Part shown: piece after piece, positions 49,840 to 58,901 of the stretch
How positions within the stretch are numbered: the first letter of the stretch is position 1
How the letters are laid out: each line of letters begins with the position of its first letter
DNA from: an uncultured Coriobacteriaceae bacterium
GTDB taxonomy: Bacteria > Actinomycetota > Coriobacteriia > Coriobacteriales > Eggerthellaceae
Reading direction: 5' to 3'
Assembly: GCA_949294735.1 (NCBI GenBank)
Contig: CASFII010000008.1
Coordinates: 66,044 to 130,043 of the forward strand
Length of the DNA: 64,000 nucleotides
The notes under the pieces: model-generated
The model's input: only the letters and a program-made list of their open reading frames with translations
Database searches by the model: none
Told to the model about the DNA's origin: nothing
Position numbers and translations under genes: made by a program

Positions 49840-50352
49840 ATGACCGACAAAGATTATATGAAAGAGGCACTTTTAGAAGCCCACACAGCAAAAAGCCTGG
49901 GCGAAGTGCCTATTGGTGCTGTTGTGGTCTATGAACCTATAGACCCAGCAACACGTAAGTCTTTGGCGGAACCCCGTATTATCGCCCGGGCACACAACCT
50001 GCGAGAAACCACCAACAATCCTGCAGCACATGCAGAGTTTTTTGCGCTGCAGCAAGCAGCTCAGCAGTTGGATACATGGCGCCTCAGCGATTGTACGGTA
50101 TACGTTACGCTGGAGCCTTGCATTATGTGCGCTGGCCTTATGCATCAGTCGCGTATACGCCGCTGTGTTTATGGCGCACCTGACCCGAAGGCAGGAGCCT
50201 TGGGAACGCTGTATTCCATTCACTCCGACGAACGCTTAAATCATACATTTGACGTTAAAGCTGGTGTCTGCGAAAAAGAATGCGCCCAGCTCCTAAAAGA
50301 TTTCTTTGCCGAAAGAAGAAAGCAGAAGAAGGAACAATGCCCGAACACGTAA
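49840..50352 (+). CDS. tadA: tRNA-adenosine deaminase TadA
   Basis: 170 residues from ATG 49840 after GGGAG. Zinc and catalytic residues: HAEF (His and Glu) and PCIMCAG (two Cys). An extra loop (EPIDPATRKSLAEPR) after VVVYEP lengthens the usual beta-hairpin. It deaminates A34 of tRNA-Arg to inosine. The downstream ispE start overlaps the last 16 bases. Confidence 0.9.
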   Translation: MTDKDYMKEALLEAHTAKSLGEVPIGAVVVYEPIDPATRKSLAEPRIIARAHNLRETTNNPAAHAEFFALQQAAQQLDTWRLSDCTVYVTLEPCIMCAGLMHQSRIRRCVYGAPDPKAGALGTLYSIHSDERLNHTFDVKAGVCEKECAQLLKDFFAERRKQKKEQCPNT

Positions 50353-51371
50353 ATGAAACCGACATGATTGCCACCGCCTTTGCTACCCAACGCGCAGAAA
50401 CTGCTGCTGAGCGCCCTGGTGCGCTTCGCCTAGTGGCTCCCGCGAAGGTAAACCTTCACCTGGCAATTGGCAAGCGACAAGAAAATGGCTATCACGAAGC
50501 AGTAAGCATTATGCATGCTCTGGCTCTTCACGACATGATTTATATGCGTCGTCTCACGCCGCCAGAAATCGACAGCCTTAAGAACTCCGAAAATCTTACC
50601 CGTGTTGGGGCTGATGAAAACATTTTGCTCCATGTTGAATGTTCTTCACGCGAAGGGGTGCGCACGCCTTCTGTTTCTGCCGAAAACAACATTGTGACTA
50701 AGGCAATCAATGCGCTGGCACAAGAAATTGCCTTTACCGAACAAGACGCATTCGATGTGCATATTGAAAAGCACATTCCATTTGAAGCAGGCTTGGGCGG
50801 CGGTTCTTCCGATGCAGCTGCAGCACTTGTAGGCGCTGCTCATATGTGGGGGCTTGAAACCAATCATCCCGCCTTACAAAGGGTTGCCCAGGCAATTGGT
50901 GCTGATGTTGCATTTTTCTTACAGGGCGGTTGTGCTCGTCTGGAAGGCTACGGAGATGTATTTCGCCAGAGTCTCACACCACTTAAAACACCTGTCGTTC
51001 TAATTAAGCCACAACACGGAGTTTCAACGGCGCAAGCCTATAAGACCTTTGACGAAAACCCTGTGTTTGCAAGCGCAGATTTAGCAAAACAGACAAACGA
51101 GGCGCAAACGGCTGGCGATGTCCCCTTGTTTAACAATTTGGCACAAGCTTCTGAAGCATTGCTGCCTGAGCTGGCAGATGTGAGAAAATGGGCTCTGGAG
51201 CAGCCTGGCGTGCAGCATGCGCTGCTGTGCGGCAGCGGGTCTGCCACCTTTGTCATGCTGGATGACTTTAGCCAGGCAAGTAAGCTCAGTGCAGCTGCAG
51301 CAGCTAAAGGCTGGTGGTCTCGCACCACCATGTTTGGTCCGCTGAAAGCTGCGCTTTTGCCGAACGACTAA
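50337..51371 (+). CDS. ispE: 4-diphosphocytidyl-2-C-methyl-D-erythritol kinase
   Basis: 344 residues from ATG 50337 (RBS AAGAAGGAACA). The GHMP-kinase ATP motif FEAGLGGGSSDAAAAL is present; the N-terminal LVAPAKVNLHLAIGKRQENGYHE binds substrate. It acts in the MEP isoprenoid pathway. The start overlaps the tadA stop by 16 bases, showing translational coupling. An extra segment before the family core (about residues 1-25, MIATAFATQRAETAAERPG) is unusual. Confidence 0.93.
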   Translation: MPEHVNETDMIATAFATQRAETAAERPGALRLVAPAKVNLHLAIGKRQENGYHEAVSIMHALALHDMIYMRRLTPPEIDSLKNSENLTRVGADENILLHVECSSREGVRTPSVSAENNIVTKAINALAQEIAFTEQDAFDVHIEKHIPFEAGLGGGSSDAAAALVGAAHMWGLETNHPALQRVAQAIGADVAFFLQGGCARLEGYGDVFRQSLTPLKTPVVLIKPQHGVSTAQAYKTFDENPVFASADLAKQTNEAQTAGDVPLFNNLAQASEALLPELADVRKWALEQPGVQHALLCGSGSATFVMLDDFSQASKLSAAAAAKGWWSRTTMFGPLKAALLPND

Positions 51372-51391
51372 AAGACTGCTAGGAAGACACC

Positions 51392-51754
51392 ATGATTGCT
51401 CGACTGTATCGAATAATTCCTTTGCTTATCTTGCTTGCGGTGGTGGCAGGCGTTGTCTATTTGGTGGTGACGTTCCGCCATTCGCCCACACGCGCAAAAG
51501 AAGTACTCATTAGGCTGTTCACCGGTCTTTTGATTGCGCTTTCCCTGGCATTTATCATCATTGCAATTTATGCCTACTTCGATGGAAACCCCACGGTCGT
51601 AGACTTAGCTTTAAGCTTTTTGGTAACCAGCCTCATTGGACTGGGAATTACGCAGCTATGTCGCATGCGCTTTAAGAAGAACCATCCTCACTACAGCCAC
51701 AAGGCACAAAAAGCAGATCCTATTGGGCAGTTTCCGTGGGATAAGAAAGACTAG
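51392..51754 (+). CDS. small membrane protein of unknown function
   Basis: 120 residues with three apolar helices (about 8-27, 40-62 and 70-88) and a polar, basic C-terminal tail ending in PWDKKD. It lies 20 nt downstream of ispE with RBS AGGAAGACACC, so it is probably co-transcribed with tadA-ispE. I recognise no family. It is followed by a dispersed palindromic repeat and a terminator. Confidence 0.7.
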   Translation: MIARLYRIIPLLILLAVVAGVVYLVVTFRHSPTRAKEVLIRLFTGLLIALSLAFIIIAIYAYFDGNPTVVDLALSFLVTSLIGLGITQLCRMRFKKNHPHYSHKAQKADPIGQFPWDKKD

Positions 51755-51778
51755 TAGCCAGAAACCAGAAAGCCAGGG

Positions 51779-51807
51779 GAACCCAAGGGGACGTGTCTTT
51801 TGGGTTC
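51779..51807. repeat. palindromic dispersed repeat, copy B
   Basis: GAACCCAA (51779-51786) and TTGGGTTC (51800-51807) are complementary and enclose GGGGACGTGTCTT. The right part GGACGTGTCTTTTGGGTT matches the core of copies at 12428-12522 and 55744-56083. It lies between the small membrane protein and its terminator. Confidence 0.8.
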
Positions 51808-51816
51808 TATACGTAT

Positions 51817-51846
51817 AAGAAGAGCCAGCGCGTGCTGGCTCTTCTT
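51817..51846. terminator. bidirectional terminator
   Basis: Thirteen-bp stem AAGAAGAGCCAGC/GCTGGCTCTTCTT (51817-51829 with 51834-51846), loop GCGT. It serves the convergent 51392 membrane protein and the 51884 ferredoxin gene. Confidence 0.92.
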
Positions 51847-51883
51847 ATTACAGGGAGAATGGTATCAAACTAAAACGTGGGGT

Positions 51884-52072
51884 TTAGTCTTCCACCACTT
51901 CAGTGATAGCACCCATGGGGCATTCTTCCACGCAGTCGCCACAAGCAATGCATGCATCTTCGTTCACGGGTTCGCAAACACCGTTTACAACTTCCAGCAC
52001 TTCTTGCGGACAGGAATCAACGCAGATGCCACAACCAATGCATTCATCAGCTTCAATAATCGGATGGGACAT
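51884..52072 (-). CDS. 2[4Fe-4S] ferredoxin
   Basis: 62 residues from ATG 52072 (AGGA with 7-nt spacing); the longer frame to 52129 is unlikely. Two complete CxxCxxCxxxCP motifs: CIGCGICVDSCP and CIACGDCVEECP, as in clostridial-type 2[4Fe-4S] ferredoxins. It carries electrons for pyruvate and other oxidoreductases. Both motifs are complete, with an acidic linker between. Confidence 0.92.
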   Translation of the reverse strand: MSHPIIEADECIGCGICVDSCPQEVLEVVNGVCEPVNEDACIACGDCVEECPMGAITEVVED

Positions 52073-52200
52073 ACTCATTTCCTCTCGCTGTCGTCCGACG
52101 CGCATGCGCGCCGTAAGCCCACAAAACACCTGTGGGCATAATACCCTGACTTACTGGTTTTGCAAGGAAAAAGTTATAATTTTCAGAGAAAGGGGTCGAT

Positions 52201-52725
52201 ATGAAAACAGTTGGCGTTTTGTCAGACACTCATGGAAAACTTTCTATGGACGCAACAGGCTCCCTGATGGGGTGCGATTTTATTATTCACGCTGGTGATA
52301 TTGGTGGTCCATCCATTCTGAGCGAACTTGCTGAAATTGCTCCCGTAATTGCAGTTCTAGGAAACAACGACTACTCGGAATATGGTTCTGCCGTTTCCAA
52401 GTTTGCACGCCCCGTCATTGAAGGTGTTCGTTTTTTGGTATCCCATTATCCGCGCGACGTACTAATTAGCTTTGCGGGAAGAGCGGGCATAGAGCCTGGA
52501 GACCCTATCCCCCAAATTTGTATTCACGGTCATACCCATATGCCCAAATTGGAAACAGGAGCGAAAGCTCGCCCTGCTCAGTTGATTTTGTGCCCTGGTT
52601 CAGTCAGCAGACCGCGCAGCGGAAACCCTGCAAGCATAGCTATCATCCAAGTAGAAGCGGGACGCATTCTGCACGCACACATTGAAAGCTTGCGTGACGA
52701 AGTTCTTATGAATTGGGATGCTTAA
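52201..52725 (+). CDS. YfcE/MJ0936-type metallophosphoesterase
   Basis: 174 residues. Metal-binding motifs: VLSDTHG, IIHAGDIGG, VLGNNDYSE and CIHGHTHMPK. Family members hydrolyse phosphodiesters with two metal ions. Substrates vary and cannot be read from sequence. It is convergent with the TrpR-like regulator, whose stop is 4 nt away. Confidence 0.92.
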   Translation: MKTVGVLSDTHGKLSMDATGSLMGCDFIIHAGDIGGPSILSELAEIAPVIAVLGNNDYSEYGSAVSKFARPVIEGVRFLVSHYPRDVLISFAGRAGIEPGDPIPQICIHGHTHMPKLETGAKARPAQLILCPGSVSRPRSGNPASIAIIQVEAGRILHAHIESLRDEVLMNWDA

Positions 52726-52728
52726 AGA

Positions 52729-53031
52729 CTAGTTCTTCTGTTCTTTATCGAAAACTTCAAGTGCCGCAGCATAGCCACCTGTACCATAACCCAGGCACTT
52801 GGAAACACGCGCAATGGTAGTTGCCGACGCACCCGTTAAGCTTTCAATAGCGGCATACGATTTCTTGGCGCGCAAAAGCTTCGCAACTGCTAGTCGCTGC
52901 GAAAGATCTTTAATCTCACGTATGGTGCACATGTCTTCCAGAAGCGCAAACAGCACGTCTTCGTCATCCAATTTCGCTAAAACATGGAGAAGGTCGTTAA
53001 CTTCTTCGGTGCGTAAATTATTATCAGGCAT
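52729..53031 (-). CDS. TrpR-like YerC/YecD-family regulator
   Basis: 100 residues from ATG 53031, chosen over GTG 53043 because the GAGGAG site then falls upstream. The helical N-terminus (LRTEEVNDLLHVLAKLDDEDVLFALLEDM) is followed by a helix-turn-helix (AAIESLTGASATTIARVSKCLGYG). The family binds trp or other operators. Overlap with cimA by 8 bases links it to branched-chain amino acid synthesis, and it could be a local regulator. Confidence 0.9.
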   Translation of the reverse strand: MPDNNLRTEEVNDLLHVLAKLDDEDVLFALLEDMCTIREIKDLSQRLAVAKLLRAKKSYAAIESLTGASATTIARVSKCLGYGTGGYAAALEVFDKEQKN

Positions 53032-54613
53032 GCGCTTCAGCACTCCTCATTAATCCATATTCGATGGAATCTACCAATGCGTTCCACGAAGCTTCGATGA
53101 TGTTTTCAGACACGCCAACGGTGCCCCAGGTACCCTTGGCATCACGTGTTGTGATGACAACGCGTGTAATTGAACTGGTGCCGACACTTTCGTCCAAAAT
53201 ACGGACCTTATAGTCAACCAGCTCCATTCCGGCAACTTCAGGATAAAACTCGGTGATTGCCATACGAAGAGCGTTGTCAAGCGCACCAACAGGACCAACG
53301 CCTTCGCCCGTTGCTACAAAGCGCATGTCGCCCACATGAATTTTGATGGTAGCCTCACTCATTGCATCTTTTGCGAACGCGCCGGTGTCTTCGTGGTCGT
53401 CCACGATGACGCGGAAGCTTTCCAGGGTAAAATGAGGCGTTTGTTGTCCTAAATGATGTTTGATGAGCATAACCAATGAACCATCGGCTACTTCGTAAGC
53501 ATAGCCTTCCTGTTCGCGCCGCTTAATGTCATCCAGAATTTCTTGAAGTTTTTCTTCTTGGCCTTCCAGATTAAAGCCCAAGCTTTTAGCCTTCGCCAAA
53601 AGTGTTGCTTTTCCTGCCAGACCGCTGACCAGCATTCGCTGTTCGTTGCCAACAGCTGCTGGTGTGATATGTTCATACGCCTGAGGGAACCTCGAAATGG
53701 CGCTGGCATGGAGTCCGCCTTTATGAGCAAATGCCGAAGCTCCTACATAAGGCTGGTGCTTCCACACGCTCATGTTGCAGCTTTCTGCCACAAATTGCGC
53801 TACGCGCGTAAGCTGACGCAAGTTTTCTGCGCCCACACACGTGTAGCCCATTTTCAATTCCAGATTCGCAATGACCGTAAGCAGGTCGGTGTTTCCTACT
53901 CGTTCGCCCATGCCGCCAATGGTGCCTTGCACCTGTTGCGCTCCTGCGCGTACGGCAGCCAAAGCGTTTGCCACCGCACAACCAGAATCGTTGTGGCAGT
54001 GAATACCTATGCGTTGTTCAGGGAAGGTAAGCACCACATCGCGGAGGGCACTTTCAATTTCATGAGGAAGTGCACCACCGTTTGTTTCACAAAGAGCAAT
54101 GGTGTCCGCTCCTGCTTCAACCGCAGCACGCAAACAATCCATCGCATAATGAGGGTTTGCCTTATAGCCGTCAAAGAAATGCTCTGCATCAAACACCACT
54201 TCGCGACCCGCCTTTTTAAGGAAGGACACGCTGTCGGCAATCATCCGCAGGTTTTCTTTAAGCGTAGTACATAACGCCTTTGTTACCTGAGCGTCCCAGC
54301 TTTTACCCACGATGGTTACTACCGAAGCTTCACTGGCCAACAAATCAGCTAACCCTTGATCTTCTTCAGCAGCAATACCTTTTTTGCATGTTGAACCAAA
54401 GGCTGCCACCCGCGCATGTTTCAGTGGCAAGGTACGTACTTGCTGGAAGAAGGCAATGTCTTTGGGATTAGATGCAGGAAAGCCTCCTTCGACAATATCT
54501 ATGCCGAAAGAGTCCAAACGCTGCACGATGCGCAACTTGTCTTCAAGGGAAAAGCTAATGCCTTCGCCCTGCTCTCCGTCGCGCAACGTGCAGTCATATG
54601 TTTGAATTTTGCT
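53024..54613 (-). CDS. cimA: (R)-citramalate synthase
   Basis: 529 residues from TTG 54613 (LSKIQTYDCTLRDGEQ), preceded by AGG at 9 nt; a further upstream TTG at 54640 has no RBS. The N-terminal HMGL-like barrel (1-265) has TLRDGEQGEGIS, FFDGYKANP, LCETNGGALP and HCHNDSGCAVANA. The C-terminal LeuA-dimer/allosteric domain ends the protein. It condenses pyruvate and acetyl-CoA to citramalate for isoleucine. ilvE lies 51 nt upstream in the same transcript. Confidence 0.92.
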   Translation of the reverse strand, partial: SKIQTYDCTLRDGEQGEGISFSLEDKLRIVQRLDSFGIDIVEGGFPASNPKDIAFFQQVRTLPLKHARVAAFGSTCKKGIAAEEDQGLADLLASEASVVTIVGKSWDAQVTKALCTTLKENLRMIADSVSFLKKAGREVVFDAEHFFDGYKANPHYAMDCLRAAVEAGADTIALCETNGGALPHEIESALRDVVLTFPEQRIGIHCHNDSGCAVANALAAVRAGAQQVQGTIGGMGERVGNTDLLTVIANLELKMGYTCVGAENLRQLTRVAQFVAESCNMSVWKHQPYVGASAFAHKGGLHASAISRFPQAYEHITPAAVGNEQRMLVSGLAGKATLLAKAKSLGFNLEGQEEKLQEILDDIKRREQEGYAYEVADGSLVMLIKHHLGQQTPHFTLESFRVIVDDHEDTGAFAKDAMSEATIKIHVGDMRFVATGEGVGPVGALDNALRMAITEFYPEVAGMELVDYKVRILDESVGTSSITRVVITTRDAKGTWGTVGVSENIIEASWNALVDSIEYGLMRSAEAHA

Positions 54614-54664
54614 CAAAGGTACAGACCTAATTATTCGCAATATGGCGCATGATTGGCGCAGCTC

Positions 54665-55588
54665 TTAGATTTCGGTCAACCAGTCTTTGTATTCGTCAAT
54701 GTGACCATAGACCACATCGAAGAAGCGTTCTTGCAGAGCACGCGTTACTTCGCCTGGCTTGCCAATTTCGCGACCATCCACGCTTCCAATAGGCGTAAGT
54801 TCAGCAGCGGAACCGCTCATGAACACTTCGTCAGCAATGTAGAGGTCTGTACGCGTCAGGCTTTCTTCAATAGCAGGAATTTCCAGGTCGTCAGCAAGGC
54901 ACAAAATGGTGTCGCGCGTGATGCCTTCCAGCAAGCCGTCAGATAGAGGAGGCGTGGAAAGAACGCCATCACGAACTACAAACAGGTTTTCGCCCGTGCC
55001 TTCACAGACCAAACCAGCTTCGTTCAGCATAATGGCTTCTTCATAGCCGTGAGCCTTGGCTTCCAGCTTTGCCAAGATGGAATTCATATAGGAAGCCGTG
55101 GACTTAACTGCAGGAGGAATAGCATTGATGCTACGCTGGCGCCAAGAAGAAACGCCTACGGCAACACCGTTGTCCAACGCACCTTCGCCCAAATAAGAAT
55201 CCCATGACCAAGCAGCTATAATGACGTCTACAGAAGAACCTGTTGGATCAACACCCATAACGCCGTAGCCACGGTATACCAACGGACGAATATAAGCAGC
55301 AGGAAGTTCGTTTGCACGAAGCAGTTCAACCGTTGCGTCGCACAGTTCATCTACCGAATAGGGCAGGTCAATCATGGCAATCTTGCAGCTACGATGCAAA
55401 CGTTCCATGTGGTCGCGCAAACGGAATACATAGCTGCTGTCTGAATCGGGGTCTTTGTAGCAGCGAATGCCTTCGAATACGCCCGAGCCATAATGCAAAG
55501 AATGAGAAAGTACGTGCGTGGTAGCTTCTGCCCACGGCACCAGTTCTCCGTTTTTCCAGATGTATTTTGCTTCGTTAATTCCCGCCAT
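54665..55588 (-). CDS. ilvE: branched-chain amino acid aminotransferase
   Basis: 307 residues from ATG 55588 (MAGINEAKYIWKNGELVPW); a frame open to 55717 is probably untranslated. RBS AGGAAGAGCA. Class IV aminotransferase features: SLHYGSGVFEGIRCY, KLEAKAHGYEEAIMLNEAGLVCEGTGENLF with the conserved Glu. The PLP-binding Lys lies in ILAKLEAKAHG by analogy. It converts branched-chain 2-oxo acids to amino acids. It precedes cimA and the TrpR-like regulator. Confidence 0.93.
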   Translation of the reverse strand: MAGINEAKYIWKNGELVPWAEATTHVLSHSLHYGSGVFEGIRCYKDPDSDSSYVFRLRDHMERLHRSCKIAMIDLPYSVDELCDATVELLRANELPAAYIRPLVYRGYGVMGVDPTGSSVDVIIAAWSWDSYLGEGALDNGVAVGVSSWRQRSINAIPPAVKSTASYMNSILAKLEAKAHGYEEAIMLNEAGLVCEGTGENLFVVRDGVLSTPPLSDGLLEGITRDTILCLADDLEIPAIEESLTRTDLYIADEVFMSGSAAELTPIGSVDGREIGKPGEVTRALQERFFDVVYGHIDEYKDWLTEI

Positions 55589-55743
55589 TGCTCTTCCTTT
55601 CCTCATATGTTCAGGATGTTTACCTGCAGAATCGCAAGGTTTCCTGTAAGCATCGGCCATCCATGCATTGTACACCCTTAGTGCTCCAGCACAATAGAGT
55701 ACAAAAGAGAAACGCACATAAGAAATAGGCTGAATAACCTAAA

Positions 55744-56083
55744 GGAACCCAAAGTAACCAAAGAGTAACCAAAGGGACGTGTCTTTTGGGTTTTCTCTAC
55801 ATACAGCAAATACCCTGAGTGTAGGCAACTGGGTTTCCGGACACCCGCAAAGCTACCGTTCGCTTACGCTCACCTATGCGCTTTGCTGCTTCGCTTAACT
55901 AAATAAACAATTAAGTTTCAAGCTCAGAGTGTCCTTCAACCCAGCTGCCTACACTCAGCGAACTACCTGAAACCCGAAAACAAGTCTGAGCTTCAGGGTG
56001 TTCGCTGTTCATGCTATCTAGCCAACCCAAAAGACACGTCCCCTTTGGGTTCGGTCCCCTTGGTTACGGTTACCCTCTGGGTT
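55744..56083. repeat. compound palindrome made of dispersed repeats (copies C and D, plus nested element)
   Basis: The 515-bp gap between ilvE and the TM2 gene has no gene. Outer arms: 55744-55792 and 56024-56083 are inverted copies of the GGACGTGTCTTTTGGGTT element. Inner arms: 55815-55835 and 55938-55958 match 20 of 21 as reverse complements (CTGAGTGTAGGCA...). The centre (55839-55891) is a second copy of the element at 19459-19518. Nested symmetry suggests a mobile or recombination-prone element. Confidence 0.8.
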
Positions 56084-56103
56084 ATTGGCTTCGTGTGAGT
56101 TTG

Positions 56104-56928
56104 TTAGAACCACTCGCGTTTTGAAGTTACGTAGATGGCTTCGAATTCACTCTGTGAACGTGTGAGATAGATAATACCTTCAACGATGGCGATGATGCCC
56201 ATGACAGCGCCCGCCAAACCAAAGGTAAACAAACTACCCAAGATAGAAACTGCCAGCATGATAAAGCCAGGCGTGTTGTAACCCAGATAGAATTTATGAA
56301 TGCCGAGCGATCCTAAAAAGATTGCTAACAAGCCTGCGGCAACATGGTCTTTTGAAGAGGTTGTCTGCGTGGGCGGAACATAATAGTTCTGGTAAGCATT
56401 ATTTCCTGGCTGCTGCTGATTGGCGTAACCGTTGTAATTGTAGTTGTAGTAGCTATTTTGCCCTTGCGTATACCCAGAATTTTCGTAGTAGCCGCTCTGG
56501 CTTTGAGCCGTGTTTTGTGGTGAGCTGTAATCTGCCACTGGTTCTGTACTCGGCGTAGGATTATATGGTGTAAAGCCAGGAATATTCGCCTCAGGTTGCG
56601 CGGGTTGTTCTGCAGGAGCTGCTTGAAACTCTTCTGTTTTTTCAGCTACCTTTGCTGGCTCTGCTTCCTCCAGCTTTTTCTCGCCTTCAAAAGAACTTTC
56701 ATCCTCAGAAGCTTGCGTCTTGATAGGTTCAGCAGAGTCTTCCTCTACCTTGCTGTCATCTTTTGCAACAACAGCTTCTGCTTCTGCTTTAGGAGTTTCT
56801 TCGTTTGCTTGCTTGCGCAGAGCGCTCAAGCGTTCTTCAGCTGCTTTCAGTTCAGCTTCAGCAGCAGCAATTTCTTCATCCAAAGAAGCGCCGTTTGCTG
56901 TTTGGTTGTTCAAAGTATCTTCTGCCAT
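56104..56928 (-). CDS. TM2-domain membrane protein with low-complexity tyrosine-rich region
   Basis: 274 residues from ATG 56928. A coiled-coil-like charged N-terminus (13-75, EEIAAAEAELKAAEERLSAL), then Pro/Glu-rich and Tyr/Asn/Gln/Gly-rich regions (about 140-190, SGYYENSGYTQGQNSYYNYN), then the TM2 domain with HVAAGLLAIFLGSLGIHKFYLG and a second helix. TM2 proteins are thought to sit in the membrane, with unknown function. It lies 20 nt after the VTT protein gene in the same transcript. Confidence 0.85.
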   Translation of the reverse strand: MAEDTLNNQTANGASLDEEIAAAEAELKAAEERLSALRKQANEETPKAEAEAVVAKDDSKVEEDSAEPIKTQASEDESSFEGEKKLEEAEPAKVAEKTEEFQAAPAEQPAQPEANIPGFTPYNPTPSTEPVADYSSPQNTAQSQSGYYENSGYTQGQNSYYNYNYNGYANQQQPGNNAYQNYYVPPTQTTSSKDHVAAGLLAIFLGSLGIHKFYLGYNTPGFIMLAVSILGSLFTFGLAGAVMGIIAIVEGIIYLTRSQSEFEAIYVTSKREWF

Positions 56929-56948
56929 AACGTCCACTTCCTTTCGGA

Positions 56949-57689
56949 TTATTTGCTTTCGGAATTGTGCTCAAGACTTTTCGGGTCTACGCCAGAGTGG
57001 TTTTCCAAAAATGCCATGATTTTTTCTCGGAAAACAATGCCCAGCACTGCCAGCACAGCAGCCACAATAAAGATGACCGCGCTTTGACCAATCTGACCGT
57101 CCAGCAATCCATTGGCAGCATACGTTGAAACCACAATGCCTGGAATACGACCAATGGTGGACAGAAGCAAAAACGTTTTCATGTTCATGTCGGTTAGAGG
57201 AACCAGATAGGTGAAAACGTCCTTTGGTAGGCCCGGAATCAGGAATAAGATAAAGACAACAATGTTTAGCTTGCCCTTCTTTTCGAAGCGACGGAACTTT
57301 TCTAGATACTTGGTGGGAACAACGTCTTGCACAAACGGCGCACCCAAACGATGAACTACCTCAAAGATGAAAGCACTGGAAATCACGCAGCCAATGATAA
57401 TTAGTAAGGCACCAAGCCAAGGGCCATACATCATGCCCGCAGCAACTTGCACTACTTCGCCAGGAATAAAGGCAACAACAATCTGCAGGAACTGCAGACC
57501 CAGCAAAATGAGAAAGCCCATGACGCCAGCATCGCGAATGTCTTCTATAACGCGTTCGGTTCCACCAGGTTCAAAAAGTTCATGCACATAGGGATACAGA
57601 AAATAGCAAACAAGAGCCATGATGGCGAAAAAGGCAATAAGCCCGCAGAACCTAAATACGTCTGAGTGCTTGAACTTACCTTTTTCCAT
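56949..57689 (-). CDS. TVP38/TMEM64-family (VTT domain) membrane protein
   Basis: 246 residues from ATG 57689 (RBS GAAGGTCATTC). About six membrane segments, with the VTT motifs QIVVAFIPGEVVQVAAGMMYG and FILFLIPGLPKDVFTYLVPLT, followed by GRIPGIVVSTYAANGL. The family is related to DedA proteins and is thought to act as a lipid scramblase or transporter. It precedes the TM2-protein gene in the transcript. Confidence 0.88.
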   Translation of the reverse strand: MEKGKFKHSDVFRFCGLIAFFAIMALVCYFLYPYVHELFEPGGTERVIEDIRDAGVMGFLILLGLQFLQIVVAFIPGEVVQVAAGMMYGPWLGALLIIIGCVISSAFIFEVVHRLGAPFVQDVVPTKYLEKFRRFEKKGKLNIVVFILFLIPGLPKDVFTYLVPLTDMNMKTFLLLSTIGRIPGIVVSTYAANGLLDGQIGQSAVIFIVAAVLAVLGIVFREKIMAFLENHSGVDPKSLEHNSESK

Positions 57690-57857
57690 GAATGACCTTC
57701 CCGTTTCTTTGTGATGCGCAAAACTCAAAGACCTACGGAAAATCGCTTTGCGTTTGTGCTGTTTAATGCCAGAAAACAGACTAGCAGTGTGCGTGCTTAA
57801 TTTCAGCAAGTGTTGCCGTGTTGTAATATAAAGTGCTCAATTGTAACTTTTCTGCTT

Positions 57858-58865
57858 TTACTTTCTAGCCTTGTCGAACTCTTCCTTAAAGGCAGCAAAC
57901 ATGTTCTTGGATTCTTTTTTCGAAGCCTTATTAGTTGTGGTTTTCTTTCCACCTGATGCAGTTGCCTTTGAAGTCTTTTTTGAAGCGGTTTTTGTAGTTG
58001 AAGAAGTCTTCTTCACCACCGTTCCCTCTTCTGTAGCCTCGGCTTCTGCTTTCTTTTCTTCTTTGCCACTAGCTTTGTCGAATTCTTTCTTGAAATCAGA
58101 AAACATCGTGGTAGTTTTTGCAGCTTGCTTGCCCACAGCGTAGGCACCTTTATTAATGGCTTCGCCCGCAACGGCGGTTGCTTCACTTACCTTGGGCTTA
58201 ACTTTTTCGACTGTTGTTTTTGCCTTATCAACCACCACAGCCGTAGCCTTTCCTGCCGCTTCGGCAGCACCACCTTCAGGAGCAAGATTCAATACTTCGT
58301 CTGATACTAAAATAGCCCCGAGTACGGGAGTTTCTTCATCTTCTTCGTAGGCGTCCCCCAAACCTTCGCGCAAAGCTACGCCCATACCAGTACGAAAACC
58401 TAAAATCATGCGCGCGGGAATTTCGCGCCTTCCTAAGAGCGCATTTGCTGTTGCGCCTGAATTTGTTTCAACGCTAATTACTGCGCCAGTTCGCGCATCG
58501 AACGTAACGTTGCCTACGGTGCCGTAGGTTCTGCCGTCTTTGCTCATTAACGGCATACCCGACCACAACACACAATCATCCCAGTTGATGCCAAGCGCTT
58601 TGCAAGCACCGCGGTCAGTGGCTTCGCTTTCCCCATGAACTACAATGCGACCATCTTCAATGTCAAAACCGTCTAAGGAAACAAACAGGTCTTTCCTGTG
58701 GAACATCAGCGCCATATCAGGACGCTTGACTGTGAATCCTACACATCGCTTTTCTGAGGGATGAAAAACAAATGAGCGAACCTTGCCGATACGCTTATTT
58801 CCGTTTTTACCCCCAACAACACGTACGCCATAGAGTTCTCTCGTAGTAAGTACTTTTCGATCCAT
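57858..58865 (-). CDS. PRC-barrel domain protein with lysine-rich tail
   Basis: 335 residues. Two PRC-barrel-like domains in the N-terminal 190 residues (VGGKNGNKRIGKVRSFVFHP, SKDGRTYGTVGNVTFD). After a linker (about 190-250) the tail is Lys/Thr/Ala-rich (KKTSSTTKTASKKTSKATAS). Two copies of a short helical motif flank it: MFSDFKKEFDKASGK (254-268) and MFAAFKEEFDKARK (322-335). The tail looks like a nucleic-acid- or polymer-binding tail. Function unknown. Confidence 0.8.
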   Translation of the reverse strand: MDRKVLTTRELYGVRVVGGKNGNKRIGKVRSFVFHPSEKRCVGFTVKRPDMALMFHRKDLFVSLDGFDIEDGRIVVHGESEATDRGACKALGINWDDCVLWSGMPLMSKDGRTYGTVGNVTFDARTGAVISVETNSGATANALLGRREIPARMILGFRTGMGVALREGLGDAYEEDEETPVLGAILVSDEVLNLAPEGGAAEAAGKATAVVVDKAKTTVEKVKPKVSEATAVAGEAINKGAYAVGKQAAKTTTMFSDFKKEFDKASGKEEKKAEAEATEEGTVVKKTSSTTKTASKKTSKATASGGKKTTTNKASKKESKNMFAAFKEEFDKARK

Positions 58866-58901
58866 AAAACTATAGGTCCTTTTCTCAGACGTTTAGACAA
58901 G

